A stretch of 20,173 nucleotides of DNA. Origin: Streptomyces sp. NRRL WC-3618 (GTDB lineage Bacteria > Actinomycetota > Actinomycetes > Streptomycetales > Streptomycetaceae). Below, piece after piece: positions 7,088-14,879 of this stretch. The position numbers and the translations under genes were made by a program. The DNA lies in the NCBI RefSeq assembly GCF_001280005.1, contig NZ_LGDW01000052.1, positions 1-20,173 of the forward strand, read 5' to 3'. The first letter of the stretch is position 1, and every line of letters begins with the position of its first letter. The notes under the pieces are model-generated. The model ran no database searches, had not been told where the DNA came from, and saw nothing but the letters and a program-made list of their open reading frames with translations.

Positions 7088-8326
7088 GTGCAGACCCAGA
7101 CCCTCACGCAGACCGACAGCGGTACGGCGGTCACGGAGCCCGACGCCGAGAACGCGGACGTCACGGACATCCCCGATGTCCCTGAGGTCATCGCGGCCGT
7201 GCCCCCGCAGAGCCGCGCCGCGCACCACGCCGATGAGCTGGACGAGGTGGTGGAGACGGCGGAACCGATCGAATCGATGGAGTCGATCGAGCCGATCGAG
7301 CCCCTCGAAGCCCACGAGCCCCTCGAGCCTCTTGAACCCCTCGATTCCGTCGAACCGGTTGAACGGCTCCGCCCCCGCACCCCCGCCCGGGCCCCCGCCC
7401 GCGCCGACACCAGCGGGCCCTCCTCCGACCTGTTCCGCCAGTACTTGCGCGAGATCGGCCGTATCCCGCTGCTCACCGCCGCCGAGGAGGTCGATCTCGC
7501 CCGCCGGGTCGAGGCGGGCCTGTTCGCCGAGGAGAAGCTGCGGCTCGCCTCCGACCTGGACAGCCAACTCGCCCTGGACCTGGACCGGTTGGTCGTCATG
7601 GGCCGGATGGCCAAGCGCCGTCTCATCGAGGCGAACCTGCGCCTGGTGGTGTCGGTGGCGAAACGGTACGTGGGCCGCGGTCTGACGATGCTCGACCTCG
7701 TCCAGGAGGGAAACCTGGGCCTGATCCGCGCCGTCGAGAAGTTCGACTACGCGCGCGGCTACAAGTTCTCGACGTACGCGACCTGGTGGATCCGCCAGGC
7801 CATGTCCCGCGCCCTCGCCGACCAGGCCCGGACGATCCGCGTGCCCGTACACGTGGTCGAGCTGATCAACCGGGTCGTCCGCGTCCAGCGCCGGATGCTC
7901 CAGGAGCGCGGCTACGAGCCGACGCCCGAAGAGGTCGCCGCCCACCTGGACCTCCTGCCCGAGCGCGTCAGCGAGGTGCTGCGGCTGGCCCAGGAGCCCG
8001 TGTCGCTGCACGCGCCGGTGGGCGAGGAGGACGATGTGGCGCTGGGTGATCTCATCGAGGACGGCGACGCCGCGTCTCCGGTCGAGTCGGCGGCGTTCCT
8101 GTTGCTGAGGGAGCACCTGGAGGCGGTGCTGTCGACGCTGGGGGAGCGGGAACGCAAGGTGGTCCAACTGCGTTACGGGCTGGCGGACGGGCGGCCGCGC
8201 ACGCTGGAGGAGATCGGACGGATCTTCGGCGTCACGCGGGAACGCATACGCCAGATCGAATCCAAGACCCTGAACAAACTCCGCGACCACACGTTCGCGG
8301 ACCAGCTACGGGGCTACTTGGACTGA
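7088..8326 (+). CDS. hrdA: RNA polymerase sigma factor, sigma-70 family (HrdA-like)
   Basis: This 412-residue sigma factor directs RNA polymerase to promoters. It contains region 1.2 ([19 protein letters not shown], 116-134), region 2 with [20 protein letters not shown] and the -10-reading helix [18 protein letters not shown] (226-243), region 3, and region 4 ending in the -35-reading helix-turn-helix [19 protein letters not shown] (381-399). Residues 59-92 are an acidic low-complexity tract made of repeated EP(I/L)E units. Length and the lack of HrdB's long Lys/Glu-rich N-terminus favour an HrdA-type, non-essential paralogue over the principal HrdB. The position next to dnaG and an ABC pair agrees with my memory of the hrdA locus. 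The GTG start has GGAGG (7075-7079) 8 bases upstream. A candidate SOS box lies in its upstream region. Confidence 0.9.
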   Translation: MQTQTLTQTDSGTAVTEPDAENADVTDIPDVPEVIAAVPPQSRAAHHADELDEVVETAEPIESMESIEPIEPLEAHEPLEPLEPLDSVEPVERLRPRTPARAPARADTSGPSSDLFRQYLREIGRIPLLTAAEEVDLARRVEAGLFAEEKLRLASDLDSQLALDLDRLVVMGRMAKRRLIEANLRLVVSVAKRYVGRGLTMLDLVQEGNLGLIRAVEKFDYARGYKFSTYATWWIRQAMSRALADQARTIRVPVHVVELINRVVRVQRRMLQERGYEPTPEEVAAHLDLLPERVSEVLRLAQEPVSLHAPVGEEDDVALGDLIEDGDAASPVESAAFLLLREHLEAVLSTLGERERKVVQLRYGLADGRPRTLEEIGRIFGVTRERIRQIESKTLNKLRDHTFADQLRGYLD

Positions 8327-8365
8327 GGACGAGTTTCCTCGCCCCCGCCGCCCCCGCCGCCCCTT

Positions 8366-8390
8366 CCCGTCCCGTCCCGTCCCGTCCCGT
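8366..8390. repeat. Five tandem CCCGT units
   Basis: CCCGT is repeated five times without interruption, 40 bases after the sigma-factor stop. This is a short simple-sequence tract prone to slippage; no function is evident. Confidence 0.8.
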
Positions 8391-8420
8391 CCTCCAGGGC
8401 TCCGCCCCCGAAACCCCGCT

Positions 8421-8469
8421 CCTCAAACGCCGGAGAGGCTGAAATACCCAGCGCGTCCGGCGTTTGAGG
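8421..8469. terminator. Large inverted repeat at the convergent junction, probable bidirectional terminator
   Basis: CCTCAAACGCCGGA (8421-8434) and TCCGGCGTTTGAGG (8456-8469) are perfect 14-base inverted arms around a 21-base centre. The element lies between the ends of two convergent genes, the sigma gene (stop 8326) and the ABC gene (stop 8501), so it probably terminates both transcripts without a U-tract. The flanking CTCC and GACGAG strings belong to a repeat I recognise as very common in Streptomyces intergenic DNA. The centre here (GAGGCTGAAATACCCAGCGC) looks decayed compared with the symmetrical version I remember. Confidence 0.65.
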
Positions 8470-8500
8470 ACGAGGCCCCTTCAGGGAAACCCTGGGAGGG

Positions 8501-10435
8501 TCAATCCACCTCCGTCACCGCCTCCGCGAACTGCGCCCTGTACAGCCGCGCATACGCCCCCTCCGCCCCCAACAGCTCCTCATGGGCCCCCTGTTCCACG
8601 ATCGCCCCGTTCTCCATCACCAGGATCGTGTCCGCGTCCCGAATCGTCGACAACCGGTGCGCGATCACGAACGACGTCCGCCCGTGCGCCAGTTTGGCCA
8701 TCGCCTTCTGGATGAGCACCTCCGTCCGCGTGTCCACGGAACTCGTCGCCTCGTCCAGCACCAGGATCACCGGATCGGACAGGAACGCCCGCGCGATCGT
8801 GATGAGCTGCTTCTCACCCGCGCTCACCCCGGTCCCCTCGTCGTCGATCACGGTGTCGTACCCGTCCGGCAACGTACGGATGAAACGGTCCGCGTGCGCG
8901 GCCCGCGCCGCCTCCTCGATCTCCCCGCGCGTCACCTCGCGCTCCCGCGCGGCCCCGTACGCGATGTTGTCCGCGATGGACCCGCCGAACAGCCAGGTGT
9001 CCTGGAGCACCATCCCGATCCCGGACCGCAGTTCGTCCCGGGACATCGACGCGATGTCCACCCCGTCGAGGGTGATCCGGCCCCCGGAAACCTCGTAGAA
9101 CCGCATGAGCAGGTTCACCAGGGTCGTCTTGCCGGCCCCCGTGGGCCCGACGATCGCGACGGTGTGACCGGGCTCCACCTTCAGCGACAGATCCTCGATG
9201 AGCGGCTTCTGAGGCTCGTACCGGAACGACACGTGCTCCAGCGAGACCAGCCCGCGCAGCTCCTCCGGCCGTACCCCCGGCACCGGATCGGCCTGCTGCT
9301 CCTCCGCGTCCAGCAGTTCGAAGACCCGCTCGGCCGAAGCCACCCCGGACTGCACCAGGTTCGCCATCGACGCGACCTGCGTCAGCGGCATGGAGAACTG
9401 ACGCGAATACTGGACGAAAGCCTGCACGTCACCGATCGACAACGCACCCGAAGCGACCCGCAGCCCGCCCACCACGGCCACCAGCACGTAGTTGATGTTC
9501 GAGACGAACATCATCAGCGGCTGCATGACCCCGCTGTTGAACTGGGCCTTGAACCCGGCCTCGTACAGCGCGTCGTTCTGCTCGGCGAACTGCTGTGCCG
9601 ACTCGTCCTGCCGCCCGAACACCTTCACGAGGTTGTGCCCGGTGTACATCTCCTCGATGTGGGCGTTCAGCTTGCCGGTGGTCCGCCACTGCTGCACGAA
9701 GTGCGGCTGCGACCGCTTGCCGACGCGCGTGGCGATGAAGAACGACAGCGGCACGGTCACCAGCGCGACCAGCGCCAGCAGCCAGGACACCCAGAACATC
9801 ATCGCCAGTACGCCGATGATCGTGAGGAGCGAGTTGATGAGCTGCCCCATCGACTGCTGGAGCGTCTGCCCGATGTTGTCGATGTCGTTCGTCGCGCGGG
9901 ACAGCACCTCACCGCGCTGCCGCTTGTCGAAGTACGACAGCGGCAGCCGCGACAGCTTCGTCTGCAGGTCCCTGCGCATCCGGGACACGGTCTGGTTGAC
10001 CGCCCGGTTCACCAGCCGCGTCGTCACCAGCATCAGCAGCCCGGCGAAGACGAACACGACCAGCGCGATCCCCAGCACCTCACCCACGGCGCCGAAGTCG
10101 ATGCCCTTGCCCGGCGTGAAGTCCGTACCGGAGAGCATGTCGGCCATGCCGCCCTCGCCGCGCGCCCGCATGGCCGCGAGGACCTGGGCCTTCGTCGTGC
10201 CGCTCTCGAACTGCCGTCCGACGATGCCGGAGAAGACCAGGTCGGTCGCCCGCCCAAGGATCTTCGGGCCCACCACCGACAGGCCGACGCTCACGAACAC
10301 CGCGCACAGCATCACGTAGATCGTGGCCCGCTCGGGCTTGAACTGGGAGAGGAGGCGTTTGCCGGACTCCTTGAAGTCCAGCGAGTGCTGGTCGGGGCCG
10401 CCTCCGGCCATCATGCGCCCCATGGGCCCGGCCAT
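8501..10435 (-). CDS. ABC exporter half-transporter (membrane and ATPase domains), canonical Walker B, non-canonical signature
   Basis: This 644-residue half-transporter has an N-terminal transmembrane domain with about six helices (about 38-360) and a C-terminal nucleotide-binding domain. ATPase motifs are Walker A GPTGAGKTT (430-438), signature VSAGE (537-541, where SGGQ is usual), Walker B ILVLDEATSSVD with the catalytic Glu562, and switch His593. About 60 extra residues (70-115) separate the first two helices. The start ATG 10435 overlaps the stop of the upstream gene by one base (TGATG), so the two are translationally coupled and form an obligate pair. The class exports lipids, peptides or drugs, and the sequence does not show which. 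The 3' end is followed by the inverted repeat at 8421. Confidence 0.93.
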   Translation of the reverse strand: MAGPMGRMMAGGGPDQHSLDFKESGKRLLSQFKPERATIYVMLCAVFVSVGLSVVGPKILGRATDLVFSGIVGRQFESGTTKAQVLAAMRARGEGGMADMLSGTDFTPGKGIDFGAVGEVLGIALVVFVFAGLLMLVTTRLVNRAVNQTVSRMRRDLQTKLSRLPLSYFDKRQRGEVLSRATNDIDNIGQTLQQSMGQLINSLLTIIGVLAMMFWVSWLLALVALVTVPLSFFIATRVGKRSQPHFVQQWRTTGKLNAHIEEMYTGHNLVKVFGRQDESAQQFAEQNDALYEAGFKAQFNSGVMQPLMMFVSNINYVLVAVVGGLRVASGALSIGDVQAFVQYSRQFSMPLTQVASMANLVQSGVASAERVFELLDAEEQQADPVPGVRPEELRGLVSLEHVSFRYEPQKPLIEDLSLKVEPGHTVAIVGPTGAGKTTLVNLLMRFYEVSGGRITLDGVDIASMSRDELRSGIGMVLQDTWLFGGSIADNIAYGAAREREVTRGEIEEAARAAHADRFIRTLPDGYDTVIDDEGTGVSAGEKQLITIARAFLSDPVILVLDEATSSVDTRTEVLIQKAMAKLAHGRTSFVIAHRLSTIRDADTILVMENGAIVEQGAHEELLGAEGAYARLYRAQFAEAVTEVD

Positions 10436-12168
10436 CAGGCAGCCTCCGCTTCCGTGAGCTGGGACAGGACGATCTCCCGGTAGGTCTCGTTGCCCGCCAT
10501 CAGCTCGTGGTGGCGACCGGTGCCGACGACCCGGCCCTCGTCGAGGACGATGATCCGGTCGGCGTCCCTGATCGTGGCGACGCGCTGGGCGACGATCACG
10601 ACGGTCGCCTCGGCGGTCTCCCGCGCGAGCGCCTTCCGCAGGGCCGCGTCCGTGGCGTAGTCGAGCGCGGAGAAGGAGTCGTCGAAGAGGTAGATCTCGG
10701 GCCGCTGGACGAGCGTCCGCGCGATCGCGAGCCGCTGACGCTGACCGCCCGACACATTCGTACCGCCCTGCGCGATCGGCGCGTCGAGCCCGCCCTCCAG
10801 CCGCTCGACGAACTCCTTGCCCTGCGCCACCTCCAGCGCGCGCCACAGCTCCTCGTCCGTGGCGTCCGGATTTCCGTACCGCAGATTGGTCGCGACGGTC
10901 CCCGCGAACAGATACGGCTTCTGCGGCACCAGCCCCACCGTCCTGGCCAGCAGCTTCGGCTCCACGGTGGCCACGTCCACGCCGTCGACGAGCACCTCGC
11001 CGTCGGTCGCGTCGAACAGTCGCGGTACGAGGCCCAGCAGCGTCGACTTCCCACTGCCCGTGGACCCGATCACCGCGGTCACCTCACCGGGCCGGGCGAC
11101 CACGTCGACGCCCTTCAGCACCGGCTCCTCGGCGCCGGGATAGCGGAACCCGGCCCCGCGGATCTCCAGATGCCCGTGCCGCCGCAGCTCCATCACCGGA
11201 GCGGTCGGCGGGACGACACTGGACGACGTACCGAGGACCTCCTCGATGCGCTCGGCGCACACCTCCGCGCGCGGCACCATCATGAACATGAAGGTGGCCA
11301 TCATCACGGACATGACGATCTGCATCAGATAGGCGAGGAACGCGGTCAGCGCGCCGATCTCCATCCCACCGCTGGCGATGCGATGAGCGCCGAACCACAC
11401 CACGGCGATCGACGAGACGTTGACGACGGTCATGACGATCGGGAACATCAGTGCGAGCAGTCGCCCGGTGCCCAGCGACACCTCGGTCAGCTCGTTGTTC
11501 GCCGTCCCGAACCGGTCCTTCTCGTACCCGTCCCGCACGAAGGCGCGGATGACCCGGTTGCCGGTGATCTGCTCGCGCAGCACCCGGTTGACCGTGTCGA
11601 GCCGTACCTGCATCGTCCGGAACAGCGGCCGCAGCCGCCGCACGATCAACGTCACACAGATGCCCAGCACCGGCACGACGGCGACCAGCACGCTCGACAG
11701 CCGCACATCGAGCCCCAGCGCGAGCACGATGCCGCCCACGCACATGATCGGCGCCGACACCATCAGCGTGAACGTCATCAGCGCGAGCATCTGCACCTGC
11801 TGGACGTCATTGGTCGTGCGGGTGATCAGCGAGGGCGCCCCGAACTGCCCGACCTCGCGCGCCGAGAACGACTGCACCCGGTCGAAGACGGCGGCGCGTA
11901 CGTCCCGGCCGAGCGCCGACGCCGTACGGGCGCCGTAGTACACGGCACCGATGTTGCAGACGACCTGCACCAGCGAGATGCCGATCATCACCGCGCCGAA
12001 GAGCAGGATGTAGCCGGTGTCGCCCTTCACCACGCCGTTGTCGATGATGTGCGCGTTGAGCGTGGGCAGGTAGAGGGTGGCGCAGGTCTGCAGGAGCTGC
12101 AGCAGCACCAGCAGCCCGATGGGTTTCTTGTAAGGCCTCAGGTAAGTGCGCAGAAGTTGTATGAGCAC
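10435..12168 (-). CDS. ABC exporter half-transporter with degenerate ATP site
   Basis: This 577-residue partner has transmembrane helices in about 17-295 followed by an ATPase domain. Walker A is GSTGSGKST (368-376) and the signature VSGGQ (472-476) is canonical. The residue after the Walker B aspartate is Asp497 instead of Glu (IYLFDDSFSALD), and the switch residue is Gln528 instead of His (VIVAQRVATI). In a head-to-tail dimer with the downstream product, this Walker A/B faces that protein's irregular VSAGE signature, giving one degenerate site and one canonical site, as in the TM287/288 and BmrC/BmrD exporters. The start is GTG 12168, with a weak GAGAG (12176-12180) 7 bases upstream. It is the first gene of the pair, 139 bases after the FGGY gene. 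Confidence 0.93.
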   Translation of the reverse strand: MLIQLLRTYLRPYKKPIGLLVLLQLLQTCATLYLPTLNAHIIDNGVVKGDTGYILLFGAVMIGISLVQVVCNIGAVYYGARTASALGRDVRAAVFDRVQSFSAREVGQFGAPSLITRTTNDVQQVQMLALMTFTLMVSAPIMCVGGIVLALGLDVRLSSVLVAVVPVLGICVTLIVRRLRPLFRTMQVRLDTVNRVLREQITGNRVIRAFVRDGYEKDRFGTANNELTEVSLGTGRLLALMFPIVMTVVNVSSIAVVWFGAHRIASGGMEIGALTAFLAYLMQIVMSVMMATFMFMMVPRAEVCAERIEEVLGTSSSVVPPTAPVMELRRHGHLEIRGAGFRYPGAEEPVLKGVDVVARPGEVTAVIGSTGSGKSTLLGLVPRLFDATDGEVLVDGVDVATVEPKLLARTVGLVPQKPYLFAGTVATNLRYGNPDATDEELWRALEVAQGKEFVERLEGGLDAPIAQGGTNVSGGQRQRLAIARTLVQRPEIYLFDDSFSALDYATDAALRKALARETAEATVVIVAQRVATIRDADRIIVLDEGRVVGTGRHHELMAGNETYREIVLSQLTEAEAA

Positions 12169-12204
12169 GCTGAATCTCTCGGAGTCGGCGGTTTGTCCGT
12201 GACG

Positions 12205-12236
12205 GACGATGGGGAGTGCCCCACGCCCCCATCGTC
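12205..12236 (-). terminator. Hairpin between the FGGY gene and the ABC operon
   Basis: GACGATGGGG (12205-12214) and CCCCATCGTC (12227-12236) form a perfect 10-base stem around a 12-base loop. It lies 72 bases after the FGGY stop and 37 bases before the ABC start, reading the minus strand. No T-run follows. It may terminate the FGGY transcript or sit in the ABC leader. Confidence 0.45.
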
Positions 12237-12307
12237 GAACACCGCACCCGTGTTACTTCAACCGATTAATCCAACAGCGGACCAAGAAACCGCCCGCGCG
12301 AGGGACG

Positions 12308-13768
12308 TCAGCTACGAAATGCCCCGGGATGCGTCTGCTCCCGCACGGACACGTACTGCTGTCGCACCGCCTGCCCCACCGCCAGCTCCTCACCGGGCTC
12401 CAGCACCTGCGCGGCGGCCCCGTGCCAGGCCGGCGGGGTACGCGGGTCGAGCGTGCCCTGCGACACCCCGAGCGCCCAGGCGGCCTGCCGTGCGGCGCCG
12501 ATGGCCGCGTAGTCGGCGGGCTGCGGTACGACGACCTGCGCCCCGAACAGCGACGGCGCGGCGGCCTGCACGGCGGGCAGCTCGGCGGCGGACCCGAGCA
12601 GGAAGACGCGCTGTACGTCGACCCCCCGGCCCCGCAGCACGTCCAGGGCGTCGGCGAGCCCGCACAGCATCCCCTCGAAGGCGGCCCGCGCCAGATGCTC
12701 GGCCTTCATGGACTCCCGCCGCAGCCCGGCGAGCGTCCCGGCGGTGTGCGGCAGACTGGGCGTCCGCTCACCCTCCAGATAGGGCAGCATGACCAGCCCG
12801 TGAGCGCCGGGAGTCGACTTCATGGCGAGGTCGGACAGACTCTCCAGATCCCCGAGCCCCAGCAACTCGGCCGTCCCCCGCAGCGTCCGTACGGCGTTCA
12901 GCGTCGTGACGACGGGCAGGTGCAGCCCGGTCGCGTCGGCCAGCGAGGTGATCATCCCGGACGAGTCGAAGAGCGCCTCGGGGTGTACGGCCATCACGGA
13001 CCCGGAGGCCCCGAGCGACACCACGACGTCCCCGAGCCCCAGCCCGAGCCCGAAGGCGGCGGCCATGGTCTCCCCGGTCCCGGCGGAGATGAGCAGCCCC
13101 TCGGGCGTCGTACCGGCGGCGTCGGAAGGCCCGAGCACCTCGGGCAGCATCGCCTGCCGCCCGAGCGCGAGTTCGACGAGATCACCCCGGTAGGAGCCCA
13201 TGGCGGCCGACCAGTAGCCGGTCCCGGACGCCCCGCCCCGGTCGGTCGTCCGGCGCACCGGGCGCCCGAGCAACTGCCACACCAGCCAGTCGTGGGCCTG
13301 CATCAGCATGGCGGTGCGCTGCGCCGAGTCCGGCTCGTTGCGCGCCAGCCAGCGCAGCTTGGTCACCGGCTGCCCGGCCTGCGGCACACACCCCACGGCC
13401 TGCGCCCACGCCTCACGCCCGCCGAGCGCGTCGATCAGATCGGCCGCGGCGACCTGCGCCCGCTTGTCCCCGCCGACCATCGCCGGTCGTACGGTGTTGC
13501 CCTGCGCGTCGAGGGGCACGAGCGCGTTCTGCTGCGCGGACACCCCGATGGCCTGCACACCCTCGAGCAGCCCACCGCCGGCCGCCTCGCCGAGAGAGAG
13601 CAGCCAGGCCTGCGGATCGACGTCGGAGGGCCGCCCGCCGCCCCCGCCCTCGGGGGATTCCACCGGATGTGGCGCATAGCCCTGCCGCAGCACGGACCCC
13701 GTGTCCGCGTCGCAGACGACGATACGAGTGAAATCGGGCGAACTGTCCAACCCGGCGACTATCCCCAT
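12308..13768 (-). CDS. FGGY-family carbohydrate kinase homologue, xylulokinase-like, key motifs altered
   Basis: This 486-residue protein has the two-domain FGGY layout along its whole length, and its C-terminal part (AFEGMLCGLADALDVLRGRG and IGAARQAAWALG) is clearly xylulokinase-like. Several signature positions differ from working xylulokinases as I know them. The first ATP loop reads GLDSSPDFTR instead of GIDLGTSxxK. The sugar-binding QMHG or QQHG reads QQNA (79-82). The W-x-D-x-R stretch reads VGGDKR. The catalytic GDN aspartate appears as GTGET (Glu233). The C-terminal adenosine-binding GGGAxS reads GSAAEL. It may therefore phosphorylate poorly or not at all, or act on another ligand. 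No xylose isomerase or sugar transporter is nearby. Start ATG 13768 has no Shine-Dalgarno; a CAGAAT lies 7 bases upstream, so it too may be leaderless. Confidence 0.85.
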   Translation of the reverse strand: MGIVAGLDSSPDFTRIVVCDADTGSVLRQGYAPHPVESPEGGGGGRPSDVDPQAWLLSLGEAAGGGLLEGVQAIGVSAQQNALVPLDAQGNTVRPAMVGGDKRAQVAAADLIDALGGREAWAQAVGCVPQAGQPVTKLRWLARNEPDSAQRTAMLMQAHDWLVWQLLGRPVRRTTDRGGASGTGYWSAAMGSYRGDLVELALGRQAMLPEVLGPSDAAGTTPEGLLISAGTGETMAAAFGLGLGLGDVVVSLGASGSVMAVHPEALFDSSGMITSLADATGLHLPVVTTLNAVRTLRGTAELLGLGDLESLSDLAMKSTPGAHGLVMLPYLEGERTPSLPHTAGTLAGLRRESMKAEHLARAAFEGMLCGLADALDVLRGRGVDVQRVFLLGSAAELPAVQAAAPSLFGAQVVVPQPADYAAIGAARQAAWALGVSQGTLDPRTPPAWHGAAAQVLEPGEELAVGQAVRQQYVSVREQTHPGAFRS

Positions 13769-13897
13769 GGCGAAAATTCTGCCGTACGCGGAGAGGTGAA
13801 CGCGCCGGGTCGGCCATCCGTTCGGCACGACCCGTGCGTTGTCGGTGCCCAGCGGCGTGCGGGAACCCCAGATGTGGTCATGCCAACACTCGTCCGC

Positions 13898-14203
13898 TCA
13901 GGTGTTACTGGTGCCCCAGTCGTCCTCGCCGCCCCGTACGCCGTTGCGCTCCCGCAGGGAACGCACCCGGTCGGCAACGGAGTCGGGCACATGGTCGCCG
14001 ACCTTCTCGCTCACGCTGTGGAACGCCTTGCCGGCGAACTCCCGCCCCTGCAGCGCGGCCGACTCGGCAGTGTTGCGGACGGCCGGGTTCTGCGCGATCC
14101 GCTGCCCGGACTTCTTCAGCTGTTCGTAGCGCTCGCGCCCGGCCCGTGTGCCCAGCACGTAACCCAGGGCCAGTCCGGCGACGAACGTGAGCCGGTAGCG
14201 CAT
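13898..14203 (-). CDS. Small YtxH-like protein with N-terminal membrane segment
   Basis: This 101-residue protein opens with MRYRLTFVAGLALGYVLGTR, a single hydrophobic segment with glycine-zipper spacing, followed directly by AGRERYEQLKKSGQRIA and a long amphipathic helical region with many Ala, Gln and Arg residues. This layout matches YtxH/gas-vesicle-related small stress proteins, which are membrane-anchored with a cytoplasmic helix; the molecular role is unknown. ATG 14203 was chosen because GGAAAGG (14212-14218) precedes it by 8 bases. The in-frame GTG at 14212 overlaps that site. It is separate from the FGGY gene downstream (129-base gap) and divergent from the tRNA genes. Confidence 0.8.
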   Translation of the reverse strand: MRYRLTFVAGLALGYVLGTRAGRERYEQLKKSGQRIAQNPAVRNTAESAALQGREFAGKAFHSVSEKVGDHVPDSVADRVRSLRERNGVRGGEDDWGTSNT

Positions 14204-14280
14204 GACGGCCACCTTTCCTTGATGAGTGTCGGGTGAGGAGTGGCTGGAGGCGCGTGACGGGCGGGGGTGCGGCGAACCGA

Positions 14281-14312
14281 TTGGCGGAGCACCCCCCTGC
14301 TTGCGCTAATGT
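14281..14312 (+). promoter_or_regulatory. Candidate promoter for the tRNA-Asn pair
   Basis: TTGGCG (14281-14286) and TAATGT (14307-14312) are the best -35/-10 candidates upstream of the first tRNA. Their 20-base spacing is longer than usual. The start of transcription would fall about 60 bases before the tRNA at 14381. Confidence 0.35.
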
Positions 14313-14380
14313 ATGTGTCGCAGCGAACGCACGCTTCCTGGCGAGTACCCAGGGAGGTACGTTCAATGCAAACGAGGCAA

Positions 14381-14453
14381 TCCTCCGTAGCTCAATTGGC
14401 AGAGCAGCCGGCTGTTAACCGGCAGGTTACTGGTTCGAGTCCAGTCGGGGGAG
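14381..14453 (+). tRNA. tRNA-Asn (anticodon GTT)
   Basis: This 73-base cloverleaf has acceptor TCCTCCG paired with CGGGGGA (one T-G wobble), D-arm sequence GCTCAATTGGCAGAGC, an anticodon stem CCGGC/GCCGG around the loop TGTTAAC with anticodon GTT, and T-arm ACTGGTTCGAGTCCAGT. The discriminator is G and no CCA is encoded. Confidence 0.97.
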
Positions 14454-14459
14454 CTTCGA

Positions 14460-14532
14460 TCTTCCGTAGCTCAATTGGCAGAGCAGCCGGCTGTTAACCG
14501 GCAGGTTACTGGTTCGAGTCCAGTCGGGAGAG
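14460..14532 (+). tRNA. tRNA-Asn (anticodon GTT), second copy
   Basis: It is identical to the first copy except in the acceptor stem, where TCTTCCG pairs with CGGGAGA, so the third pair has changed from C-G to T-A on both sides. It begins only 6 bases after the first copy (CTTCGA between them), so both are probably cut from one precursor ending at the terminator at 14543. Confidence 0.97.
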
Positions 14533-14542
14533 CGCTTGAACG

Positions 14543-14565
14543 AGGACCCCGTTGGGGTCCTTTTT
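14543..14565 (+). terminator. Intrinsic terminator after the tRNA-Asn pair
   Basis: AGGACCCC (14543-14550) and GGGGTCCT (14554-14561) form an 8-base stem with a GTT loop, followed by TTTT and C. This is a classical rho-independent terminator 10 bases after the second tRNA-Asn. Confidence 0.9.
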
Positions 14566-14665
14566 CATGTCCGCTGGAACCGTGCGAGCCGCACCGAGGT
14601 CCTCATGGTCATGCGAAGCCGACCATCCGAAGCAGGAGATCGTATGAGCGGCTATGCTGCGGCAG

Positions 14666-14696
14666 ACGGCGCGCACAAATGTGCGCGACGCGCCGT
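14666..14696 (+). other. Nested hairpin just before the CAU tRNA
   Basis: GCGCACA (14671-14677) and TGTGCGC (14680-14686) pair around AA, and outer arms ACGGCGC (14666-14672) and GCGCCGT (14690-14696) form a second dyad that overlaps the first by two bases, so the two are partly alternative. It ends 3 bases before the tRNA. It may be part of the tRNA precursor leader. A TATGCT (14653-14658) upstream is a possible -10. Confidence 0.4.
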
Positions 14697-14699
14697 ATT

Positions 14700-14773
14700 G
14701 GGGCGGTAGCTCAGCCGGTTAGAGCAGCGGACTCATAATCCGTCGGCCGTGGGTTCGAGTCCCACCCGCCCCA
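14700..14773 (+). tRNA. tRNA with CAT anticodon (Ile2 or elongator Met)
   Basis: This 74-base cloverleaf has acceptor GGGGCGG paired with CCGCCCC, anticodon stem GCGGA/TCCGT around loop CTCATAA (anticodon CAT), T-arm GTGGGTTCGAGTCCCAC and discriminator A; CCA follows in the DNA (14774-14776). A CAT anticodon can be elongator Met, or Ile2 if the C is modified to lysidine. The G-T pair at the base of the anticodon stem resembles bacterial Ile2. It lacks the initiator's run of three G-C pairs next to the loop. I lean to Ile2 without certainty. Confidence 0.93.
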
Positions 14774-14879
14774 CCATGCACCCCTGTGACCTGCGGAAAC
14801 GTCTCATCTGGGGTGCGGATTCAGGGGTTTGGGCCACGGGGCTGAATCCGCTGCTCGTGAGTTCGACTCCGCTGCCGTA

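Noticed and set aside
4984..7626. 880-codon open frame antisense to dnaG and the sigma gene
   Set aside because: Its third positions mirror the sense genes and no domain is visible. Such antisense frames are normal in Streptomyces DNA.
8582..12792. Very long plus-strand open frames opposite the ABC genes
   Set aside because: They are antisense shadows full of Arg, His and Gln; the minus-strand frames contain complete ABC transporter motifs.
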